NCBI RefSeq assembly: GCF_027943255.1 | Contig: NC_072896.1 | Location: forward strand, 4,960,001 to 5,024,000 | Source of the DNA: Anastrepha obliqua | Taxonomy: Eukaryota; Arthropoda; Insecta; Diptera; Tephritidae | DNA length: 64,000 nucleotides | Direction: 5' to 3' | Shown here: positions 9,799-20,800 of the stretch, piece by piece | How the letters are laid out: each line of letters begins with the position of its first letter | How positions within the stretch are numbered: the stretch's first letter is position 1 | Program-made: the position numbers and the translations under genes | The notes under the pieces: generated by a model | What the model was told of the DNA's origin: nothing | The model's input: the letters and a program-made list of their open reading frames with translations, nothing else | Database searches by the model: none

Positions 9799-10444
9799 GG
9801 GGTTAGGGGTAGTCAGAATTTTCAAAAAATCGATTTTTTTGTTTTGCATTTTCTCAAAGTATAATGTTTTAAAAATATTGTGTAAATATAGCAAAACTTT
9901 AAATGCGTTTTTCTCACAACTATGTTTTTCAAACTGGTGAACACTGTAACTTAAAAACCGCTACGTAGATTTCAATAAAATTTATACAGCTTTTGAAAAA
10001 CATAAAAAACTTGTGCCTGATCGAAGGATTTTTTTTTTCAAAAATTTCGATTTTTTTTTAACAATTAACTGTTGGTTTTTTTTTAAATCTGGAAAAAATT
10101 TTCTGAGGCCGCCATTTTGTTCATTTTGAAAAAAAAAAAAAAAGCTTCGATCCGGCTCGAGATTATCTATCAATAAAAATAATTTTTCTCATCCGATTGG
10201 TTTTAGATGAATCTGCAAGGACTTGTGATGTTCACCGCAAGGGACTTCTGGAGAAACGGGCTTCACACAAACAGCGATAACTTTTGCAATTATAAATTTT
10301 TTTTTTTTGAAATTTTGGTGAAGTCAAGTTAAAACATGATGTTTTTATGCTATGTTTTCATTTTTGTTAAATAAATTAATTAAGTAGCAAAAAAAAATTC
10401 GTGAAAATCATCATTTTTTCGGGCCTCTGACTACCCCTAACCCC
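9799..10444. mobile_element. TTAA-flanked TIR element, non-coding (piggyBac-type target)
   Basis: TTAA at 9795-9798 and 10445-10448 flanks perfect 19-base inverted repeats GGGGTTAGGGGTAGTCAGA. The interior is AT-rich with homopolymer runs and no transposase. It begins only 7 bases after the TA-flanked element at 9428-9787 and shares TTTTCAAAAAATCGATTTTT with the TTAA element at 4890. Confidence 0.78.
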
Positions 10445-10448
10445 TTAA

Positions 10449-10908
10449 TGTTGGTCAGGGAGAGATATAGGAAAGTAATAATCAACATGAAAATGAACAA
10501 AGTCTATATAAAAATAAACATTTTTACATAGCCGAAAAATGATGGTATTCGAAAGAGTGTAAAAATTAAGTTCGACAAATTTTTTTTTTTAATCAAAAAA
10601 TCATAGTGTTCTAGCCAGAAAATGTTGTTAAATGTACAAATAAAAAATGTCACAATTTCAATATTTTCAAAACTTAATGGTATCAGTCTTGTCTAACAAA
10701 AATATCTATCATAAATGAACGACCTATTATGTATGATAAGGCATTTCTTATTGGGTGTGTCGTCATAAATCCCAACTGTCTGTCTTTATTTTTATTTTTA
10801 TAATTTTTTTTTTAACGTTTACTTAGATGGCGCGATGAGAGTCCACTAAACGCCAGGGTATTCCACAGTCTGTGAGATCACTGTTGTGTAAGGGAGTGCT
10901 AAACTTTT

Positions 10909-10951
<43 letters not shown>

Positions 10952-11077
10952 TTTTTTAATGAAGTCAAAAATTCAGTGTTAGCTTATTTAATAAACGAAA
11001 GCAAATTTAGTCTGAACCTTTCATTTGCATGTGATAACACTGATTTTAAGTCTTTATAATTATCGAGTTATTATTAT
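10449..11077. other. Spacer with a (TTTA)n microsatellite
   Basis: AT-rich, no coding. A TTTA/ATTT tetranucleotide array of about 47 bases lies at 10910-10956. Confidence 0.6.
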
Positions 11078-11790
11078 TTACTCCTTTATTGGATTAAGTC
11101 TGTCACAATGAAAATCTTGGTGTGTATGAGAGTTTACCTCTCCGCATCCACACAGCTTTGAATCGATGTCACGAATCATGTGCAAGAAACTGCCGTCGTA
11201 AGTGTGACCAATCAATATTCCGTTGAGAAATTTTATCAGTTTAACATCGAAATTACAATTTTTGAACCAAGTCTTTGCTGAAAATTTGTGCAAAAAGGTT
11301 AGGTCGATTACTTGCAGATGCCAGAAATCCAGCGTACCATTCAGAGAAAATGTTACTGCGAATTATTCTCAAAGCCGCTTCTACAGGGCATTCAACTTCG
11401 ATGGCAGTGCCATTATCTCCTGCTTCTTTTGCAAATTGATCTGCAATTGATCACGAATCTTGGAGTTGCTAAAAACGTCCGACATTTTTTTGAAATACAC
11501 AGGTGTAACTGGAATTCGTGACTGTATTATTGGCAATTGTGTTATTCATTTTAACATTGACCAAAATATTGGTGCTGCGAGCTTTGTGCAGGATGCTAAT
11601 TTTTCTATATTAAACAGATTCAGGCAGATTATGCAAACTAGCCACTGCCTTAATGGCGTTTACTTGAATGTGGAGGTTACTTTCCGCCACTCGGAAGTCC
11701 TTGTGGTGCGACAAAATGTCAAAATCATCGGCAAACCAATACAGGGACGTGTTTTCATCAGCAACTCTGGGTAGTTGATTCGAGTTTTAA
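11078..11790 (-). pseudogene. Decayed LINE fragment (RT motif, RNase H end and zinc-knuckle tail)
   Basis: On the minus strand, from 11774 leftwards, the frame shows FADDFDIL (RT YADD-like). After stops and shifts come ADQFAKEAG (end of RNase H), then ECPVEAALRIIRSN, and finally LIGHTYDGSFLHMI with a Cys/His cluster (LCGCGEVNSHTHQDFHC), typical of LINE C-termini. The pieces are too close together for a full RT, so large parts are deleted. FADDF suggests an I-type LINE; the clade is uncertain. Confidence 0.6.
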
Positions 11791-12600
11791 TAACTTAGAG
11801 CGTTTTTTTTTTGTATAATTTATTTATTTTCAAAATCCTCTTGGAGCGTTAGACAGGTTATGAATGTTTACGTTCAAATTTTCTAAACCAATCAGATATC
11901 AGTTCAACAAACTTATAGAGCAATTCGAAAATTTCAATAATGAAGTGGGGCTATTGAAATATTTTCAATATATCAGCAGCAAAGTCACACATAATTGAAG
12001 CATTGGAAATCATTATTATTCATAGAAGTAACAGAATAAGTTCACATATCGCTCCTTTACTCCAATAGTGTCAACTAAAAACAAAAAAAGTTTGACAAAT
12101 ATGCAGAAATTACCACAAAAGGACTTATTTTATGCTGTGTAAAAAATTCATGGCGATATCAATTAAGAGCATCTCATTAGATGAAAATATTTCTTTACTT
12201 TTTAAAATGTGAGCTTTGGAGTCGTTTTTTTCTCAACATTTTGGTTCTTTATCTTACGCCACCCTTGCAAGTAAATGACCGAAAATGTTGGAAAAAATGG
12301 CTGATTCATGGGATTCATATACAACCATCAATTGTTATGGAAAGGCCAAACATTCAAATGAAATTAAAATTAAAAATACGTAAATTAGTTAATTCCATAC
12401 GAATTATTTCACATAAATCAAATGCGTTCATACTTGTCATTCCTAATTTGGTCTTGACAGTTTTCTGACAACGCTTTGCTATTAGTTTACGAACGGAACA
12501 AATGGAAGCTGGTGTGTGAAATTTAAATCATTTTTACGATTATATCGTAATTTAATCTTTTTTAGATGAGCGATCATGAAAGAATTTTTTTAAGACATTA
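11791..12600. other. Uncharacterised spacer
   Basis: A plus-strand frame of 95 codons at 12181-12468 has no recognisable motif and an AT-rich, low-complexity composition. I do not call it a gene. Confidence 0.4.
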
Positions 12601-12632
12601 AACATGAATGAGCGGTCTGATTTTCCCTGCCT

Positions 12633-13222
12633 ACTCCCCACACTTTGTTTGGGTCCCCGGGCGAGAAAATAAAAGAACAGATCAGTGTGCAAGGAAATGC
12701 TCAAAGCTTGGCCTTCGCGAGTGGTAGAGGATATAAGCATTCCTCTAAACGAAGTGTACACTGGGATTGGCTTGAGCGTAGTCGCGAAAACCAATAGAAG
12801 GTGGTCTCTGACGACTAACTGCACGGTCTCCAGAGAGCTCTCTGGCCAAAACTGAGTCTTAAAAGAAAAAAATGTCTGCTTGGATTCAACGGGTGAACTA
12901 CCAGTGTCCTCACAGGTGTTATAGCGGGTCACTGCACCATTGGCGCTTTAGCCAATGGAATTGGTGTACCTCAAATTGACTTTTGCAGGAGTTGTAAAAA
13001 TGAAGAAGAAATTGAGTCGGTACAACACCTCCTCTGTGTATGTCCTGCACTTCAAAGAAGCTGGGAAATTTGCAAAATATCTCACTGGAGGGACTAGCTA
13101 CTTTCTTAAAAAGATCTAAGTTGTTTAAGCAACTTAGTTAGGGGATGGATGTCACATGGAAGTATCTCAATAGGCCTTAGATACACCGAGTGCCTTGTCT
13201 TAGACAAACAACCTGGCTAACC
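12633..13222 (+). pseudogene. 3' end of a LINE (RNase H end, zinc motif, CCTAA tail)
   Basis: Plus-strand translation in shifting frames gives WVPGRENKRTDQCARKCSKL (end of RNase H), VVAKTNRRWSL, then VIAGHCTIGALANGIGVPQI. Next comes FCRSCKNEEEIESVQHLLC, the CCHC-type tail motif of I/R1/Jockey-type LINEs. The fragment ends at GGCTAACCTAACCTAACTA. It is 5' truncated. Its RNase H end resembles that of the LINE at the left window edge, so the two may be related families. Confidence 0.75.
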
Positions 13223-13239
13223 TAACCTAACTAAACATA

Positions 13240-13402
13240 ATCACGACCCCTCCTCCATTCCCACGACAGTCGGTTCTATGTAACCGGAATGACCCGGATT
13301 TATAACCGACCAAGGACTGTCACTTCAGCAGCATTCCCAGTATATATATGGGGATTGTTTATGCTGCTGCTGCTGCTGCTACAACAACAACAACAACAAC
13401 CA
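13240..13402 (+). repeat. Dispersed repeat, copy 1 (CCCACGACAGTCGG...), ending in (CTG)n(ACA)n
   Basis: The stretch TAACCGGAATGACCCGGATT, then CGACCAAGGACTGTCACTTC and an ATATATGG stretch, ends in (CTG)6 at 13363-13380 and (ACA)n at 13381-13401. Diverged copies with the same order of motifs occur near 24.1, 42.3 and (inverted) 44.6 kb. Family not identified. Confidence 0.6.
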
Positions 13403-13922
13403 CAACGATCCCTCTGATTTTACACGGACCCTCGCAAACTCCTCATTACTCCACTCCTAAGACGTTACGACACCCACTTTAGGGCCAATTTAAGATGAAA
13501 CATCTATAGAAATTTCTTAATTTTTTTCGATGTTTTTGTACTTATAGAACAACATTTCTTTGAACCACTTGGAAGCATAATTTTCTTAGTGCATCCAGCA
13601 TAGGTAGCACATGTTTCGAGAATTAAAAAAAATATACCAGTCTAACGGTTAGACTTGATAGAAGTGAAACCTTCCGTAAAACAAACTGAGAGAGAATAAG
13701 ACGAAAGCAGCATTAGGAGCGGTATAATTATAGGTTCATTATAATATTGCTATAAAGTTCATATTTTATTTTCTTCATTTTATCATTATTCATCCTCAAT
13801 GTTTTCAATTTCAACAAATGATACGAGTGGCTTATGATAGATAAAATATGATACAAATGCTTTGGTTTCGATGTTGTCAAAAAAAATACACAAACGGACC
13901 GAAGAAACAGACTTACAAATTT

Positions 13923-14240
13923 CTTCCGTTTTCGTCTACTTGTATTCATATAAAAATTTATGTCTCTTCCCACCAAAGCTAAATGTATTAGTACATTTTT
14001 TCTTGTATTTATTCAAGGCTGAAATCCCGGCGGTACTGCAATACCGGGCCAACCCGTGGCAGAGGTGGAGAGCAAGCCCCTAAAACACTCCGCCCATTTC
14101 CAAAAATTAGTTTAACATTTGTTGTCCTCCGATGGAGGATCTATCAGATGTTAAGCTGATAACCACACTACCTAGTCAATAGATTTAAATAATAAACCTA
14201 ATAAACCTTTTGAGAATTACACTCTCACAAAAATTAATGT
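13923..14240. repeat. 310-bp duplicated repeat, copy 1
   Basis: Starts at TTTTCGTCTACTTGTATTC and ends near TCTCACAAAAATTA. It is almost the same as 14707-15023, with small substitutions and a 4-base indel after GGATCT. It contains GATGGAGGATCT and CCTAATAAACC. The two copies flank the hAT element. The repeat family is not recognised. Confidence 0.75.
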
Positions 14241-14282
14241 ACGAAATGTTTATACCGATTCACTTAAACTGACTTTCAGTAT

Positions 14283-14543
14283 CTAAACCAGTGCTGTCCA
14301 AAATGAAAAATGTGAGTGTATAAGTGAGAACGAGAGAATGGGTGCAGCCCAGTGGGAAATTTGGAAATTGGATTGGAGTAGAAAATTTTTGTGGGAGGAA
14401 TCGAAATGCCTTTTGATATTATATCTATAGCTTCCTTTGAACGACTTGTAACATAAAAGGCATTGCAAGTCGCCAAAGGCATTTTCTAGCATAAAAAAGT
14501 TCTCACAGGGCATTGTATTGCATACATTAAGCGTCGCGGACAA
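14283..14543 (-). pseudogene. N-terminal zinc-finger fragment of a hAT transposase
   Basis: The 86-codon frame starts at an ATG inside the hAT element. It contains LQCLLCYKSFKGSYRYNIKR followed by HFDSSHKNF, a C-x2-C-x14-H-x4-H finger like the BED-type DNA-binding fingers at the N-terminus of hAT transposases and the ZBED/GTF2IRD2 proteins derived from them. After about residue 52 no conserved sequence is seen, and the frame runs out over the left TIR, so the RNase-H-like catalytic domain is deleted. A role as a small DNA-binding product is possible but unsupported. Confidence 0.65.
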
Positions 14544-14636
14544 ACGTGGTGTTTATTCGTTGCTGGTTTGCTAACGACTGAACGATGGAGAGTTAGAATA
14601 CGTGTCATCAATTGATGTATGGGATGGACAGCACTG
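14289..14636 (-). mobile_element. 348-bp non-autonomous hAT transposon with exact 8-bp target duplication
   Basis: Perfect 12-base terminal inverted repeats CAGTGCTGTCCA lie at 14289-14300 and, inverted, 14625-14636. The host octamer ATCTAAAC is duplicated exactly at 14281-14288 and 14637-14644. An 8-bp duplication with CAGTG-type ends is diagnostic of the hAT superfamily. The element keeps a minus-strand piece of the transposase N-terminus with a zinc finger and lacks the catalytic domain. Confidence 0.9.
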
Positions 14637-14706
14637 ATCTAAACCAAAAAACTGTTTTCAATAAATAATCAGAAATGTTCTACAATGCAAATTTCAAAAA
14701 AAAAAA

Positions 14707-15023
14707 ATTCCATTTTCGTCTACATGTATTCATATAAAAATTTATGGCTCTTCCCACCTAAGCTAAATGTATTAGTATATTTTTTCTTGTATTTATTCAA
14801 GGCCGAAATCCCGGCGGTACTGCAATACCGGGTCAACCCGTGGCAGAGGCGGAGCAAGCCCCTAAAACTCTCCGCCCATTTCCAAAAATTTGTTTAACAT
14901 TTGTTGTCCTCCGATGGAGGATCTAATTATCAGATGTTAAGCTGATAACCACACTACCTAGTCAATACATTTTAAATAATAAACCTAATAAACCTTTTGA
15001 GAATTACACGCTCACAAAAATTA
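14707..15023. repeat. 310-bp duplicated repeat, copy 2
   Basis: Direct repeat of 13923-14240 in the same orientation, starting TTTTCGTCTACATGTATTC. It carries AATT after GGATCT, which copy 1 lacks. The pair could be a local duplication or two insertions of one element family. Confidence 0.75.
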
Positions 15024-15221
15024 TTTATATCAACATATAATATAACGCTTCGTAACTAAATAACTTTTAGGCCAGCGACGACAGCATGGCGCGGTAGCCG
15101 ATCGACTAGCAATGTGAGCTTCCGATCCAAAATCCTTGGTTCGAATCACAAGAAAAAGTAAAAGTCATTTTTATTTAGTTCGTCGCTACTTTTATATCAA
15201 CATATAATATAACGCTTCGTA
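15024..15221 (+). repeat. tRNA-like unit between perfect 31-bp direct repeats
   Basis: A 31-base sequence (TTTATATCAACATATAATAT then AACGCTTCGTA) occurs at 15024-15054 and again at 15191-15221. Between them, 15055-15190 contains TGGCGCGGTAGCC and, about 45 bases on, TTGGTTCGAATCAC, which look like Pol III A- and B-box sequences. It may be a tRNA-derived SINE insertion with an unusually long target duplication. It differs from the other SINE family here. It is not a functional tRNA, since the arms do not pair properly. Confidence 0.6.
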
Positions 15222-15937
15222 GCCAAGTTGGTCGCTTTTTTCGTTTCACTTTTCCTCAAATCACTCCCAACGATTCTAAAGAAGTTTTCACTTCAAAAAA
15301 AAATTAAATGCATGATTACATTTCATAATTCTTGAAAACCAAAAATCTTTTCATCTTTGACAGAACTCTGTCGTTTTTTTTAGTTTTAAGAATATCCATA
15401 TTTTTTGATAATAAAACACTTCTTACGAGATAATCAAACCTGCCTGCGTCGGTAAATATGAGTAACTTGCAACACTCTACTATAAATTAAAGTCTTAGCA
15501 ATGTATTCGTAAAAATTGAAAAATTAAAAATCCTGATTAGTCAGCACACAAGGCAGCCGCCTATAAGTTCGCCTACGAAAATCCAAATCACTCAAAATAC
15601 ACAGCGCTCACAGAAATTCAACTGAAAATTTAGCCGTCATCGCACACAATGAAGAAACTAACTTATCTAAACATGCAGCGCTAAAAACCCAAAGAATCAG
15701 AATTGCTGAAATTTCTTTTCTATTCGCAAGAGGTAGAAAAAATTGTTTCCTAGGAATTCCTGCCTGTGTATAATTATAAATATAACCATGCATAAGTGTG
15801 TGCATTACAAAGAAAATCAAATGCGTCACACAACAAAGTAATTTGTTTACAAGGTATACCAGCAACTAAGAAATATTTGTAGAGCTATGCAGGTTGGCGA
15901 AGAAAGAGAAAGTGCAGCTCCTACAAATTCGTATACA
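15222..15937. other. Spacer, presumed spi intron
   Basis: No motif recognised. It ends in the TACA (15934-15937) that is the left target duplication of the provirus. Confidence 0.4.
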
Positions 15938-16269
15938 AGTTTTTAATTCGAAAGTCGATTTATGTTTTTAAAAAAGATCGGAGCTAATGCCCCGCTTTAT
16001 TGGACTCCAGTTTTAGACTGAAAATTTATTTTTACAATTCAATTAATTATACTAAGTTTTACAATATTAATGCAAGTATTGCATTTTTAATTCTTTGGAA
16101 AGAATTGCCCAATTAGTGCCTGCAGGTCATATTCTGTTACTTGCATTTCCGGCACGCTTAAGAAATAAATTGCTTACCTAATGTCTACAACTTGTTTGTC
16201 TTATTAAATTACAATTAGGTAAAGCAAAAGCAAAGGAAAAAGAGAAAATAAACGTAGCGCGTGTTAACT
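15938..16269 (-). repeat. 3' LTR of the gypsy-type provirus
   Basis: 332 bp, no difference seen from 23200-23531. On the minus strand, AATAAA poly(A) signals lie at 15996-16001 and 16025-16030. Confidence 0.95.
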
Positions 16270-16277
16270 CCTCCGCA
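16270..16277 (-). other. Polypurine tract
   Basis: The minus strand reads GCGGAGG directly before the 3' LTR start (AGTTAAC). This is the expected position and composition for the plus-strand primer of reverse transcription, though it is short. Confidence 0.6.
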
Positions 16278-16278
16278 T

Positions 16279-17655
16279 TTAAAAACGAACGTCCTCGTGC
16301 GTCTGAGTAGGATAATCTTCAGGATGTGGTTCGGGTTGTTGGAAATTTTTAACTGTTACCTCTTGTAATGGGGCCCTTTTGAAGAATTCGGAGACGTGTT
16401 TGGCCCCTCGCTTTGGGCCTTTCGTTGAAGTTAGTTTTAGTACCCCGATTGCCATTAGAGTTAAAGTTATACCAGATATCCCAAAATTAACTATTGATGT
16501 TGTTAATCCTTTATTTTTTAAAGTCTCGATATAGTTTATGTTTTTTAGGTGAAGTTCTTTCATCATTTCCAGGCTTAGTAATTCTTCTTCGGCCGTAAGT
16601 GTTGCATTTGGTTGTAGAACTGCAGGAAGGGGTTTTCCGCTGGAGATTTCTTTAGACAGAAATGTTTGGTTGTTTATTATAATGGTGGAGTTATGGTACT
16701 GGATTGCGAATGATCCAGTTAAGTTAATCTTCTCCTTGTCGATGTGAACGGTGTCGTTAAATCGATTTAAAAGTATTATTCCTGGGAGGACTTCTAGGAC
16801 AGTGGGAATGTGTTGGTTGTTAATCGTGATGCAGCTAGGCGATCGGCTTTTGAGTAGATGAGGAATGCATGTGGAGTTACTGATGTCTACAATATTTTCC
16901 TTTGTACAAATTTTAATTTCATTATGTTCTTTACAGTTGCTTTTCTTTCCAAAGATTTTATTTTGACATCTTATAATTTTTTCAAATGGTATTTTATATA
17001 ATCTATTCCCTTTCTTTATTGCTTTTATTAATAGGGATTCACATAAATTGTTGTCAGTTATTGGGATTTCAATTAAGTATACAATCTTAGAATTACTAGA
17101 GGCTATCTTAACGTTACTGAATTCAAATGCCTCTTCTATATTAGTGAAGGGAATATTATTTTTCTCAATAATTTCTTTTATTAGTTTCATTTCAACGTTA
17201 GAAAATATATATGAATTTACAATGCCAACTTTGGCCCAATGTATTGCATAATTGATATTTATGATTTCATCTTTTATTAATTGTAGCTTAAATTTAATGT
17301 TTACAGCCATATCATGCTGAACATCTTCCTTATCTTTTAATATTTTAAATATTTTATTTGACACTTCCGTTATATTATTTATTCTTCCGCTCATTGCTCT
17401 ATTTATTATTAATTGGTTATTGTTATTTTCAAGTAAATTGTTTATATGATTTTCTAACATAACGAGATCTTCGTGATCCGGGCTCCCTGTGAGCCATTTC
17501 CAGGCGGTACCAATTGCGTTTATGGATCTCTTGTTTACTTTTGGCTTTAATCTACTTAGGAAACTTTGTATTTCGGACATTTCATGGAGCAAGAAGGGGA
17601 GTAAGGAATTGTCGGGAGTTATTTTGTGTCTTATCGTGGAGTTGAGTTCGTTCAA
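16279..17655 (-). CDS. env: Env-like glycoprotein of the gypsy-type provirus
   Basis: 458 codons from the first Met. It resembles the envelope of insect errantiviruses, related to baculovirus F proteins, which mediate membrane fusion. Visible features are a basic cleavage-like site NKRS at about 41-44, with Val rather than Arg at the P4 position, followed by the conserved fusion-peptide region IGTAWKWLTGSPDHEDL. Many N-x-S/T sites follow, then a hydrophobic membrane segment at about 386-407 and a cytoplasmic tail of about 50 residues. The frame remains open upstream of this Met to about 17803, next to a splice-acceptor-like site. The true protein is therefore probably made from a spliced RNA and starts further upstream. 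The stop lies 10 bases from the 3' LTR. Confidence 0.88.
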   Translation of the reverse strand: MNELNSTIRHKITPDNSLLPFLLHEMSEIQSFLSRLKPKVNKRSINAIGTAWKWLTGSPDHEDLVMLENHINNLLENNNNQLIINRAMSGRINNITEVSNKIFKILKDKEDVQHDMAVNIKFKLQLIKDEIININYAIHWAKVGIVNSYIFSNVEMKLIKEIIEKNNIPFTNIEEAFEFSNVKIASSNSKIVYLIEIPITDNNLCESLLIKAIKKGNRLYKIPFEKIIRCQNKIFGKKSNCKEHNEIKICTKENIVDISNSTCIPHLLKSRSPSCITINNQHIPTVLEVLPGIILLNRFNDTVHIDKEKINLTGSFAIQYHNSTIIINNQTFLSKEISSGKPLPAVLQPNATLTAEEELLSLEMMKELHLKNINYIETLKNKGLTTSIVNFGISGITLTLMAIGVLKLTSTKGPKRGAKHVSEFFKRAPLQEVTVKNFQQPEPHPEDYPTQTHEDVRF

Positions 17656-17803
17656 AGTCCTTTGGTATTCGTCCGTGTCTATTGTATGTATAATTTTGTA
17701 AGTGCCATTTTGGATTTTGGTCCATCCTGTATTAAAGGTTGCAAGTTGTGAATTTGTATAATCGAGGATACGGAACTCGCCTGTGGCGAGTGGTATTATT
17801 AAT

Positions 17804-17818
17804 CTGAAAGCAATAGAT
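17804..17818 (-). promoter_or_regulatory. Candidate env splice acceptor
   Basis: On the minus strand the pyrimidine-rich CTATTGCTTTCAG ends with its AG at 17804-17805, just past the pol stop (17822-17824). The env frame is open from 17803 leftwards with no in-frame Met until 17655. Errantivirus env is normally expressed from a subgenomic spliced RNA, and this site is well placed for it. Confidence 0.6.
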
Positions 17819-17821
17819 GAG

Positions 17822-20800
17822 TTAAGTTCTAATATTACTCTTGTGTACGGTTCGGTCTTTTTCTGTTATAACTACACTAGATTTGTCTTCCTTTACTATT
17901 TCCTTTTTGTATCTGTTAGTAAGTTTTGAGCCTAGTCTTTTATTTACTCGCACGTAAATAATGTCACCTGGCAAATATGTTTTCATTGGGGTCCTCTTCC
18001 GATTGTGTACTTCTAAGTCTTTTGCTTGTTTTTTCCTAAGTGCTTCGATATTTTCCTGCCGGGCCTTCTCGTACTGGTCGGGATTTGTAGAGACCCTGCG
18101 TCCAAAAAATATTTCTATCGGTTTCTTCCCTGTTGTCGAGTGGACTGTGCAATTGTACTCGTATACCGATCTGTCCAAAATTTCTAGGAATGTTCTATGG
18201 ATTCGTTCCGCCTTTAGGCAGCGCGCAATTTCTGAGAGGGTTGAGTGGAATCGTTCCACCTGCCCGTTTACTGTGCTTGTGTAAGGAGGTTTCTTGTAGA
18301 TTTCTATTCCAAGTTGATCCTCCAACATAAAACATAAGGAGGCTGAGTTTAATGCTTTTTCGTTGTCTACTACTATCATTTTTGGTACGCCGAATGCAAA
18401 AATTATCTGTCTCAGAGGTTCCCTAATGTCTTCCGAAGCTCTGCTTTTTATTACTCTAGCTTGGGCATATTTGGAAAATTTGTCGACTGCAGTAAGAACT
18501 AGATTTTTCTCTGTGTTATAAATGTCAATATGCACTATTTCACCGGGATATTTCGGAATGGGAGTTTCGAGCAGCTGTGGCTTATTTGGATGTCGGTCAT
18601 ATTTATTCTCCTTGCAAATTTTGCATTGTCTGACTAGAATTTCTATTTTAGCACTCATTTTTGGAAAGTAAAATTTTTGTAATAGTTGGATTTTATTTTC
18701 CTGTGCATTCCTATGGGCGCGTCTGTGTTCTTCTAGCATTTCTATTTCCTGTCTGGCTTCGTCTGTAAGGTCCTCGACTTTGGTTTGGGTAAAACGTATT
18801 CTGAATTTAGAAAAATGAAGGGGGTATAATCGTTGGATTCTTCCCATGATTGGCTCTGAGGTAAAAAGTCCGTTTATTACCGAGGGATTTAAATAACGTT
18901 TAAGAATTGAAATTAGATTTTGTTCATCGTAATCTTGTTGATTAAAAATGTGTCTATGGTATGTGGGAAAGGGTATTTTGAATTGGTAACTATTTTCGTC
19001 GCCATTTAGGAGCCAAATTTGGTTCTTGAAAGCATTTATAGGTCCTTCTACAGCTGGGATAAGATTGTGCGCAGAACTTTCGTCACTATGTTGTGTTCCT
19101 GTCAATGAATTGATTTGTGATACTTGTGGCGGTCTTGAGAGTGCGTCAGCCACAATGTTGGTTTTTCCTGGTTTGTAGATTAGCTCGTAGTCATACTCTT
19201 CTAATCTGGCCTTCCACCTTTTCATCTTACTGTTGTGGTTTCTGTTGCTTAGGGCGAAAGTGAGTGGCTGATGGTCCGTAACGATTTTAACCTTCGCGGA
19301 ACCGTAAAGGTAGTTTCGCAAGGAATTCAGCGCCCACACTATCGCTAGCATTTCTCTTTCGTTTGCTGCGTAATGCTCTTCGGCTTTAGAAAGAGTTCTA
19401 GAGATGAAAGTTATTGGCTTGTCGTTTTGCGATAGTACGGCTCCAATTGCGTAATTGGAGGCATCTGTTGTTAACACAAATTCTTTAGAGTAGTCGGGGT
19501 ATGCAAGCATTATGTCTTTACCAATGAGTGATCGTTTAAGTTTCTCGAAGGAATCTAAGGCGTCTTTGTTCAAGGTTACCATGACTTTCTTTGATTGATT
19601 CTTGGACACTCGTCCGCCTTCCCCCCTTAAGAGGACTGTAAGGGGTTTCGCGAGCTTCGCGTAGTCTTTGATGAAGCGGCGATAATACCCTGAAAGTCCT
19701 AAAAATGATCGGAGTTCTTTTAGAGTTTTAGGTATTGGAAACTTTGCTATTGCGTCGGTTTTTTGTGGATTTGTTTTGAGGCCTTTTTCGGATATTATAA
19801 AACCTAAAAATTCCACTTCTGTTTTTAGGAATTGACATTTGTCAAGTTGTACTTTTAGATTTGCTTTTTCTAACGTATCGAAGATTTGTTGGATGTCATT
19901 AAAGTGGGTTTCCTGATCTTTACTAAATATTATGATGTCGTCGATGTACACGTAACATCTCTTTCCTATATGGTTCCTTAAGATGTCGTCAAGAGCTCTT
20001 TGAAAAATTGAAGGAGCGTTCTTGAGGCCGAAAGGTAGCCGGGTAAATTCGTATTTACCGTGATTTACCGAAAAAGCTGTCTTCTCTATATCCGATTCCT
20101 TTAGAGGAATCTGGTGGAAGCCGCTCTTTAAATCGAGTACTGAGAAGTATTTATTTCTTCCTAGATGTGCTAGTACTCCATTTATTTCGGGTATAGGATA
20201 TCTGTCCGATATAGTTACTAGGTTCAATTTTCGATAGTCAATTACCATGCGAAATTTCTTCTCTCCTGAAGTGTCTGGTTTTTTTGGTACTATCCATACA
20301 GGGGAATTGTATGGAGACCTTGAAGGTCTTATTATACCATTTTCTAGCAAGTCTTTGATTTGTTTCTCTACTTCCACTTTCAGTGACATAGGGTACGGAT
20401 AAAATTTGGTGTATATTGGTGTGTCCGTGGACGTCCTTATGCTTCCTTGTACTTTCGTAGTGTATGTCAGTCTTTCTTCAGGTTCGGTAAAAAGTTTGGG
20501 AAAATTCTTCGCAATTGCGTTAAGTGTGGTCTTCTGTCTGTCATTTAGGTGGTCAGTCTGTATGTCTATTGTGTTAATTGATTGTATGGTTTGCTGTTTT
20601 ATTTTAATCCTGACTCTATCTTGTATTGTCATATAATTGTATTTTGTGTGGATTACTGCCGAAAGTTGCTTGAGGCTGTCATTGCCTAAGATGCCGTGGA
20701 ATGACTTTAAGGAGGGTAATAAAAAAAATTTAATTTTTAGATCGGGTATTCCGAATAAACTAACGTTGGTGTGGTGCGTAATTTTTATTTTTCCAGCTAT

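Noticed and set aside
12181..12468. 95-codon plus-strand frame
   Set aside because: Lys/Ile/Leu-rich, no recognisable domain, and AT-rich context; likely chance.
12552..12932. 126-codon minus-strand frame
   Set aside because: Antisense to the LINE 3'-end remnant on the plus strand.
15055..15190. tRNA gene
   Set aside because: It has a B-box-like GGTTCGAATC but the T and anticodon stems do not pair.
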